Positions 1-3,921 of a stretch of DNA of 5,916 nt are shown here, piece by piece; within the stretch, counting starts at the first letter, position 1, and each line of letters begins with the position of its first letter. The DNA lies in assembly GCA_031379665.1 (NCBI GenBank), contig JANNFI010000119.1:1-5916 (forward strand), read 5' to 3'. A program made the position numbers and the translations under genes. The notes under the pieces are model-generated. The model worked only from the letters and a program-made list of their open reading frames with translations, searched no databases and was not told the origin of the DNA. Source of the DNA: SZUA-254 sp031379665. GTDB taxonomy: Bacteria > Bacteroidota > Ignavibacteria > UBA10030 > SZUA-254.

Positions 1-1
1 C

Positions 2-1873
2 AACGAGGATAGCACATTCACGAAGTTCATCCACGGTGTGGACTCCTGGAAGTTCGAAAACTCCGGAGCGAACATGTGGCCTTTTACGTGGTATTTTCAA
101 TTTCTCTACCGCGGCGGAACGGACCCGTTCCTCAATGAGCCGTATCCCGACGAGAGCCCTTTCGACAGTGCCCGGGGCAGCGAGTTTCCGGATTGGCCGC
201 TGTTCGTGAATACCTTCGGAGAGGACGTCTGCTATAAGCCGGTATTCTTCGGCCTCGGCAAGGATTATAATCAGATCGCGACGGCGAAATGGAAGGCGAT
301 GAAGGGAGTATGGGCGGGCTCCTGCAGCGGGCTCTCCCTCGGGGCCATACTCGGTTTCGACGATCGTCAGGCCGTTGTGCAACGCTACGAGGATTTTCCG
401 GCCGGCGGAAATCTTTACGATGTCGTGCTCGGCGACAGCCTCATGCTGATCCTGAACAGCCTTTCCCTCCACTGGGACGGAAGGCAGCATCTCGAATATG
501 TGGGATTTTCGTCGCGAGTGAGGCCGCGTGGTCTTATCGAGGATATCAGGACAACCTTCCTGGCCGAGTCTTACGATCACCCTTATCTGTATTTCTCGTG
601 GATCGACGACCAGGGCAAGCCCACTGCCCACGCGGTCGTCCCGTATAAGCTGGAGCGCGACACCGCGCGCCCGGCGTGGTACAACGTGAAGGTATTCGAT
701 GTATCATATCCGGCGAGCAACCCGGCGCTTATCCAGATCGACAGCACCGGCGACAGCGCCGTGGCGCCGCTCTGGTCCGCGAAAAAACTGACCCTGGTGC
801 ACCTGATGGATCCCGCAAGCTCCTACCTCCAGTCGCCAGGCCTCGGGACTGCGATGTCCCCTATCGCTCTCCCGGCGGCGCAGAGCGCCACCCAGGATAT
901 CCAGATCTGGCCCGGCGGATCGTCGTCCGTCCGAATCGAGCGCGCATCGGGCGGTGCGATCGGTTTTGTCGATGGCGCTTTGATCGACAGCATCCCCGGC
1001 AGCCTGTATTTCGTTCCCCCGACCGCGTCGCCCACGCCGCCAGTCTATTACGGGGTGCCGGGGGACGACTACCAAATCACTCTCGCTGACTTTACCGAAC
1101 CTTCCGTCCTCGTTTCGGTGTTCGCGGGTTACGGCGCGTTCTCCTATGAGCGTTTTGACGCAGATCCGTCGCAGACCGACCATCTGGGATACAACTACGG
1201 GTTTTCAGTATGGAACCGGGACAGTGCGGCGAAAAACGCCACCGTCGAATCAATCCACCACCCGAGCGGTGGCACGATGAAATACCGGCTGAGCGGCGTC
1301 GCGTTGCTCCAGGACGACAGCCTGAGGATCGACCAGGACGAGACGACGCTGACCATCGCGAACCACGGGTCGCCCAAACTCTCCCGGATGTTTGCGAAAT
1401 GGGTGTCGTATTACAAAAGCACCGCGACGTTCGCGCATCCGGCGTTTGCCGTTCCCGCGAACGCGACACTCACCGTCGCGCCAAATGACGATTCACTCGG
1501 CGTCCTCAGAGTGCTGGTTGATGAAGGCAGTGACGGTTCTGTCGACGACACGACATTCGTCGGAAATACACTCGTGGGCGTCTCCGAGCCGGGATCCGGG
1601 GCACTCCCCACGTCGTTCGCGCTCCACCAAAATTTCCCGAATCCGTTCAATCCGTCGACAGTGATCCCGTTCGACCTCCCGGCGGCTACACAGGTCACGA
1701 TCAAACTGTACGATATCCTGGGGCGGGAAGTGGCGGTTATTCTCGATGAGTCCCGGCAGGCCGGTCGTCAATCTGTGGAATGGATTGCACGCGGTGTCCC
1801 GAGCGGCGTCTATTATTACAGAATTCAGGCAGGCGGGTTCTGGGCGACGAAGACCCTGGTCCTGACTCGGTAG
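2..1873 (+). CDS. Secreted T9SS-sorted protein with papain-like cysteine peptidase signature (5' end outside window)
   Basis: The reading frame is open from base 2, so the gene begins left of the window. The GTG at 38 is not the real start, because the codons before it (NEDSTFTKF) align with NPDSTYTKF in the convergent paralog. About 623 residues are visible and no signal peptide is in view. A likely papain-like or C39-like domain has Cys in GSCSGLS (codon 323-325), His in AHAVVPY (629-631) and Asp in FDVSYP (698-700). A beta-rich middle follows, then a D-x-G-x-D-G-x-x-D-D segment near 1520-1550 that resembles a calcium loop but lacks the usual acidic third position. The last 90 or so residues (from about 1600) form a T9SS type A sorting domain: NFPNPFNP, LGREVAV, SGVYYYR, ATKTL. 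Known of the family: such domains direct export across the outer membrane and are normally cleaved. Inferred: a secreted or surface peptidase. The substrate is unknown. The sorting domain is secure; the peptidase call is moderate because no papain-type Gln six residues before the Cys is seen. Confidence 0.88.
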   Translation, partial: NEDSTFTKFIHGVDSWKFENSGANMWPFTWYFQFLYRGGTDPFLNEPYPDESPFDSARGSEFPDWPLFVNTFGEDVCYKPVFFGLGKDYNQIATAKWKAMKGVWAGSCSGLSLGAILGFDDRQAVVQRYEDFPAGGNLYDVVLGDSLMLILNSLSLHWDGRQHLEYVGFSSRVRPRGLIEDIRTTFLAESYDHPYLYFSWIDDQGKPTAHAVVPYKLERDTARPAWYNVKVFDVSYPASNPALIQIDSTGDSAVAPLWSAKKLTLVHLMDPASSYLQSPGLGTAMSPIALPAAQSATQDIQIWPGGSSSVRIERASGGAIGFVDGALIDSIPGSLYFVPPTASPTPPVYYGVPGDDYQITLADFTEPSVLVSVFAGYGAFSYERFDADPSQTDHLGYNYGFSVWNRDSAAKNATVESIHHPSGGTMKYRLSGVALLQDDSLRIDQDETTLTIANHGSPKLSRMFAKWVSYYKSTATFAHPAFAVPANATLTVAPNDDSLGVLRVLVDEGSDGSVDDTTFVGNTLVGVSEPGSGALPTSFALHQNFPNPFNPSTVIPFDLPAATQVTIKLYDILGREVAVILDESRQAGRQSVEWIARGVPSGVYYYRIQAGGFWATKTLVLTR

Positions 1874-1964
1874 TGTCACCCCCCACGGAATTCTGCCGGC
1901 CCCTGTCGAACTCTTATACCTGGAACTCATACACCCGACTGAATTTGGCAATGTCAATTGTGCC

Positions 1965-2070
1965 TGCCCCCGTTACTCCTGGTTTGCGAAAAGGCGTTTC
2001 ATTCAGAGGCGCCTTTTGGTTTTTCTCCTGGTCCGTCTGGATCCCCAAGAGCTTGTTCGTGATGGGGGGG
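1965..2070 (+). repeat. Direct repeat copy A, flanking the fic/small-ORF segment
   Basis: Positions 1965-2040 align without gaps to 3750-3825 at an offset of 1785 bases, with 12 mismatches in 76 (about 84% identity). Weaker similarity continues through TTCGTGA (2056-2062, matching 3841-3847) into a G tract. The similarity extends well outside the hairpin stem, so this is more than two terminators that look alike. Both copies have the same orientation although the two flanking genes are inverted relative to each other. They are therefore not simply the inverted duplicate of the gene ends. Confidence 0.8.
1987..2024 (+). terminator. Probable Rho-independent terminator of the first T9SS gene
   Basis: An 8-bp stem pairs AAAAGGCG (1989-1996) with CGCCTTTT (2010-2017) around a 13-base loop. 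An outer C-G pair (1987/2019) lies across one mismatch. Five Ts follow directly at 2020-2024. It sits about 115 bases after the TAG stop at 1871-1873, in the orientation expected for that gene. The related hairpin in copy B keeps the stem through a compensatory swap: A1990-T2016 here, T3775-A3801 there. Confidence 0.65.
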
Positions 2071-2106
2071 ATGAGCCGGACTTAGCATCGGGCTAGCCGG
2101 TCCCTT

Positions 2107-2115
2107 GGGGGGGGG
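2107..2115 (+). repeat. Nine-G homopolymer tract
   Basis: A run of nine Gs lies between repeat copy A and the fic remnant. Long G tracts slip during replication and are error-prone in assemblies. No gene starts close enough for it to be a clear phase-variation switch. Confidence 0.5.
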
Positions 2116-2246
2116 TGAAAAGTTTACATATGACTTCCTGAACTGGCGGTGGTGCTTTGTGTAGAGTGGTGCTGAACGGAGCAGGCACATTCCCTGGGTG
2201 CTGACTGATTGAACGCCCAACGATTTGAGATCAAGTGCCCGCCTGG

Positions 2247-2981
2247 TTATGCGGTGGTTCCAGCAAACATGTCCAAATACTCATTGAACGGGAAAATCCT
2301 GTTTCGCTTCCCGCCAGTTGTCTCCCGGAGGATACCAAGTTTCACGAAGTCCTGGATGAACCCATTCGCCGTTGCAGGGGTTACGTCCAACAGACTGCCG
2401 ACGTCCGCAGCTGTGAGCTTCGGCGTTTTGTAGAGGTGTTGCAGAAGCTGTTGCGCCCGTGGGAGTTTTTTCCCCAGTGTGATCAGGCGGCGCGATTCAA
2501 TATCCTCCCTCAGCGCCAGGATGCTCTTGAATGTTGCGATTCCCTGTTTCGATGTCTCAATGACGGCAACGAGAAAGAACCTGATCCATTGCAGCACATC
2601 GTTGGCGGTTCTCGCTCTCATCAGGTTGTCAAAGTACAGAGCCTTGTGCTTCTCAAAGTACGCCGAGAGATACAGTGTGGGCTTCGATAGAATGTTGTTG
2701 CTGACAAGGTAGAGCGTGATCAGCAGTCGGCCAAGCCTTCCATTTCCATCAAGGAATGGGTGGATGGTTTCAAACTGATAGTGTGCCATTGCGATTCTCA
2801 TGAGATCGGGCAACTGGATCCGTTCGTTGTGGAGAAAATTTTCCAGATCACCCATGAGCGCAGGTACTTCGGTATTGTGAGGCGGAATAAATACTGCATC
2901 CTGAAGGGTAGCCCCTCCGATCCAGTTCTGACTCTTCCGGTATGCTCCGGGGAGTTTTGTCTTCCCCCGGACACCTGCCAT
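2247..2981 (-). CDS. Fic-family protein, C-terminal fragment: catalytic motif and winged helix
   Basis: This 244-residue ORF carries the Fic core. It begins MAGVRGK, continues through the family's R-K-S-Q-N-W-I-G-G segment and flap (about residues 15-40), and has the active motif HPFLDGNGRLGR at residues 74-85 (about 2727-2762), a full match to HPFx[D/E]GNGRxxR. A probable winged-helix DNA-binding domain follows at about 172-235. Known of the family: the motif His and Arg residues catalyse transfer of AMP from ATP to a protein Ser, Thr or Tyr. The ATG at 2979-2981 overlaps the TGA of the upstream fragment by one base and is probably not a natural start, because family members run on through this point. 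The ORF lacks the helices normally lying between the inhibitory motif and the GVRG segment, so activity is doubtful. The stop is TAA at 2247-2249. Family assignment is near certain; function as a separate protein is not. Confidence 0.88.
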   Translation of the reverse strand: MAGVRGKTKLPGAYRKSQNWIGGATLQDAVFIPPHNTEVPALMGDLENFLHNERIQLPDLMRIAMAHYQFETIHPFLDGNGRLGRLLITLYLVSNNILSKPTLYLSAYFEKHKALYFDNLMRARTANDVLQWIRFFLVAVIETSKQGIATFKSILALREDIESRRLITLGKKLPRAQQLLQHLYKTPKLTAADVGSLLDVTPATANGFIQDFVKLGILRETTGGKRNRIFPFNEYLDMFAGTTA

Positions 2982-2993
2982 CAGAATATTGTT
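2979..2993 (-). other. Frame break and probable deletion junction in fic
   Basis: Read on the minus strand, the first frame gives ...T-E-T-I-F-stop. The second frame across the same bases gives ...N-I-L-M-A-G-V-R-G. One extra A in the AAACAAT stretch would join them as T-E-T-N-I-L-M-A-G-V-R-G. Both flanks match family sequence: homologues read IEGTxTN(I/M) on one side and (I)L(M/L)xGVRG on the other, but normally with about 50-60 residues between. The local picture is an in-frame deletion plus a one-base loss. The homologue spacing is from memory, not from an alignment run here. Confidence 0.65.
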
Positions 2994-3244
2994 TCCGTTC
3001 GTGTCCCCTCAATCCGGCTTGAGGTGGTTGCTTCCTTGATGACGTGCATGCGAATGAAGATGTCGATGTCGGGGATATGCGATGAAAACGCATTCAATTC
3101 ACCCAGCTTGAGGTTTGCCTGGGCCAGAAGTGAATTGACCTTCGTGTCCGACCAAGTCCACTCCGTGTTGAGTTTGGTTGGCGTAAAGCTTTTGTACTGA
3201 TACTGCTGGGTGAATGTACCCGCTGTGTATTGTTCGAGGGTCAC
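2981..3244 (-). CDS. Fic-family protein, N-terminal fragment with class II inhibitory helix
   Basis: This 87-residue ORF matches the N-terminal part of bacterial Fic proteins, with the typical GELNAF, RMHVIKEA and SSRIEG segments. S75-x-x-x-E79-G80 fits the [S/T]xxxE[G/N] inhibitory motif, whose Glu blocks productive ATP binding in class II Fic enzymes. The frame ends at TGA (2981-2983) soon after GTRTET, where homologues continue. The start is GTG at 3242-3244. The frame stays open upstream for about 23 codons to a TAA, but no ATG, GTG or TTG was found there, and homologues begin near this point (YxAGTFxQQYQYKSF). No Shine-Dalgarno sequence is visible. The promoter at 3300-3327 would give a leader of about 50 bases. 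As a separate product this would be a free inhibitory-helix peptide, but a broken gene is the simpler reading. Confidence 0.82.
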   Translation of the reverse strand: MTLEQYTAGTFTQQYQYKSFTPTKLNTEWTWSDTKVNSLLAQANLKLGELNAFSSHIPDIDIFIRMHVIKEATTSSRIEGTRTETIF

Positions 3245-3272
3245 GTCAGTGGAGTGTTGAACAATGAATTCC

Positions 3273-3325
3273 CTTGTTTCAGTTCGGCGTATGCAGACTA
3301 AAATAAGAAAATCCTTGTTTTAGTC
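3273..3325 (-). promoter_or_regulatory. Operator-like repeats upstream of fic (inverted pair plus a third half-site)
   Basis: GACTAAAATAAG (3296-3307) and CTTGTTTTAGTC (3314-3325) form an inverted repeat with 11 of 12 positions pairing around a 6-base spacer. A third, direct copy, CTTGTTTCAGTT (3273-3284), matches the right arm at 10 of 12 positions and starts 41 bases from it. The inverted pair covers the predicted fic promoter and the third copy lies in the leader. The layout suggests a repressor site. Autoregulation by the winged-helix domain of the Fic protein is an inference. Confidence 0.6.
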
Positions 3326-3327
3326 AA
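3300..3327 (-). promoter_or_regulatory. Sigma70-like promoter for fic
   Basis: The minus strand has TTGACT (3322-3327) and TATTTT (3300-3305) separated by 16 bases. Transcription would begin near 3293, about 50 bases before the GTG at 3244. The elements overlap the inverted repeat at 3296-3325. The match is to the general bacterial consensus; Bacteroidetes hosts often use a different one, so activity in this host is not certain. Confidence 0.5.
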
Positions 3328-3383
3328 GGGATGAGTCGGGAAAGGTCCGTGGGTTGCATCAAAGAGCGCGGCGGTGACGCGTT

Positions 3384-3605
3384 TCAGTAATTTCTGTTGT
3401 GACATCGCGCGAGACGTTCGAGGTAGAGTGACCGAAGCTGCGCGGCGTCGAGGCGGGGATGCCGGCGCCGAAGACCCTCCATCAAGAGTCGTCGACCGAG
3501 GTCGGTCAGTTCAAAGGCCTTGAGAAGTCGCTGTTCGGGGGTCATCCGGCGCAGGATCCGGATATACTCCATGTGGTTTTGTGGGGGTTTGGGATCGACT
3601 GACAT
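3384..3605 (-). CDS. Small conserved-looking protein of unknown function (73 or 62 aa)
   Basis: The product is short, basic and probably all-helical, with TPEQRLLKAFELTDLGRRLL and a RHPRLDAAQLRSLYLERL segment, ending CHNRNY. It resembles small proteins with an 'MTPEQR...GLR.RHP...LYLERL.RCHNRNY' pattern that I associate, from memory only, with accessory regions and sometimes with neighbouring nucleotidyltransferase genes; no such partner is present here. Two starts are possible: ATG 3603-3605 (73 residues), or ATG 3570-3572 (62 residues, MEYIRIL). The promoter at 3614-3642 predicts a transcript start about two bases before the first ATG, so either translation is leaderless or the second ATG is used with a leader of about 35 bases. 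Neither has a Shine-Dalgarno sequence. It lies upstream of fic in the same orientation, 139 bases away, but fic has its own promoter. Function is not assigned. Confidence 0.65.
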   Translation of the reverse strand: MSVDPKPPQNHMEYIRILRRMTPEQRLLKAFELTDLGRRLLMEGLRRRHPRLDAAQLRSLYLERLARCHNRNY

Positions 3606-3613
3606 GGTACCGA

Positions 3614-3642
3614 AATATAAATCGAAACCTGGGCATTTTCAA
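3614..3642 (-). promoter_or_regulatory. Sigma70-like promoter for the small ORF
   Basis: The minus strand reads TTGAAA (3637-3642), 17 bases, then TATATT (3614-3619). Each box differs from the consensus at one position and the spacing is optimal. The -10 box ends only eight bases before the first ATG of the small ORF, which bears on the choice of start codon. Confidence 0.6.
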
Positions 3643-3676
3643 CAATATTGGCGGTCGTTGGAGTAAACTCTCCGAT

Positions 3677-3694
3677 CCTGGCGGCTTAGCCAGG
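3677..3694. other. Short hairpin of unknown role
   Basis: CCTGGC (3677-3682) pairs with GCCAGG (3689-3694) around a six-base loop. Just before it, GAGTAAACTC (3661-3670) is itself a small inverted repeat. No T tract follows on either strand, so it is not called a terminator. It lies upstream of the small-ORF promoter. Confidence 0.35.
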
Positions 3695-3749
3695 GAAGGC
3701 GGTGTGAAGGTTATACGATCCGTGATCACCGTAGGAGGAGACTGCAGCG

Positions 3750-3855
3750 TGCCCCCGCTACACCCGATTTGCGATAAGGCGCTTCGTTCAGAGGCGCCTT
3801 ATCGTTTTCCTCCAGGTCCGACTGGAACTCCGGTGGTTTATTCGTGACCGGGGGG
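3750..3855 (+). repeat. Direct repeat copy B, flanking the fic/small-ORF segment
   Basis: This is the partner of 1965-2070, in the same orientation. The first 76 bases align without gaps at about 84% identity, and similarity then weakens into TTCGTGA and a G tract. It is downstream of the minus-strand T9SS gene but oriented as if it belonged to a plus-strand gene. Recombination between the two copies would remove 1785 bases containing fic and the small ORF. Confidence 0.8.
3772..3808 (+). terminator. Perfect 11-bp hairpin with T tract, on the strand opposite to both neighbouring genes
   Basis: CGATAAGGCGC (3772-3782) pairs fully with GCGCCTTATCG (3794-3804) around an 11-base loop, followed by TTTT (3805-3808). 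The shape is a Rho-independent terminator for plus-strand transcription, yet no plus-strand gene precedes it. On the minus strand the hairpin lies about 115 bases beyond the second T9SS gene's stop but lacks a U tract, so it could at best be a weak terminator or 3' end-stabilising structure for that gene. Confidence 0.55.
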
Positions 3856-3860
3856 GGGGG
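3850..3860 (+). repeat. Eleven-G homopolymer tract
   Basis: Eleven Gs lie about 60 bases beyond the stop of the second T9SS gene. The matching position in repeat copy A has seven Gs (2064-2070), so the tract has changed length between copies. This is likely replication slippage; an assembly error in such a run is also possible. Confidence 0.6.
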
Positions 3861-3921
3861 AGCAAATCACTTCGGGCAAAATTGTACCGGATGATCGCGA
3901 ATATTTGATGATACCCCCCGT

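Larger units (their letters stand above)
1874..2246. other. Intergenic region between the first T9SS gene and the fic remnant
   Basis: This 373-base stretch contains no ORF that looks like a gene. It holds repeat copy A with its hairpin terminator (1987-2024) and two G tracts, seven Gs at 2064-2070 and nine at 2107-2115. A short palindrome, GGCTAGCC, lies at 2091-2098. Nothing recognisable was seen from 2116 to 2246. No T-tailed hairpin was found on the minus strand after the fic stop, so termination of the fic transcript is unexplained. Confidence 0.6.
3606..3921. other. Intergenic region between the small ORF and the second T9SS gene
   Basis: This 316-base stretch holds the small-ORF promoter (3614-3642), a short hairpin (3677-3694), repeat copy B with its hairpin (3750-3855) and an 11-G tract. 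A plus-strand ORF can be read through it (3581-3847), but its composition follows the repeat and hairpin, so it is not believed. No T-tailed hairpin was found on the minus strand directly after the TGA at 3922-3924. Confidence 0.55.

Noticed and set aside
38..40. GTG as the start codon of the first T9SS gene
   Set aside because: The frame is open to base 2 and the upstream codons align with the paralog, so the protein continues beyond the left edge.
1493..1957. Minus-strand 154-residue ORF over the 3' end of the first T9SS gene
   Set aside because: It is antisense to the well-supported sorting domain and its sequence looks like a G+C-driven shadow, rich in Arg, Ser and Pro without family motifs.
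2235..2690. Plus-strand 151-residue ORF antisense to fic
   Set aside because: It is opposite the clearly recognisable Fic coding sequence and has no family features of its own.
2979..2993. Programmed -1 ribosomal frameshift joining the two Fic ORFs
   Set aside because: A -1 slip would join the frames, but no X-XXY-YYZ slippery heptamer lies in the right phase and the fused product would still lack about 50-60 residues of the Fic fold.
3581..3847. Plus-strand 88-residue ORF across the intergenic region
   Set aside because: It overlaps the small minus-strand ORF, its promoter, and the repeat/hairpin; it has no recognisable family features.
1965..3855. Repeats A and B as insertion-sequence ends or a CRISPR array
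   Set aside because: They are direct, there are only two copies, they centre on a terminator-like hairpin, and there is no transposase, no inverted terminal repeat and no regular spacer pattern.
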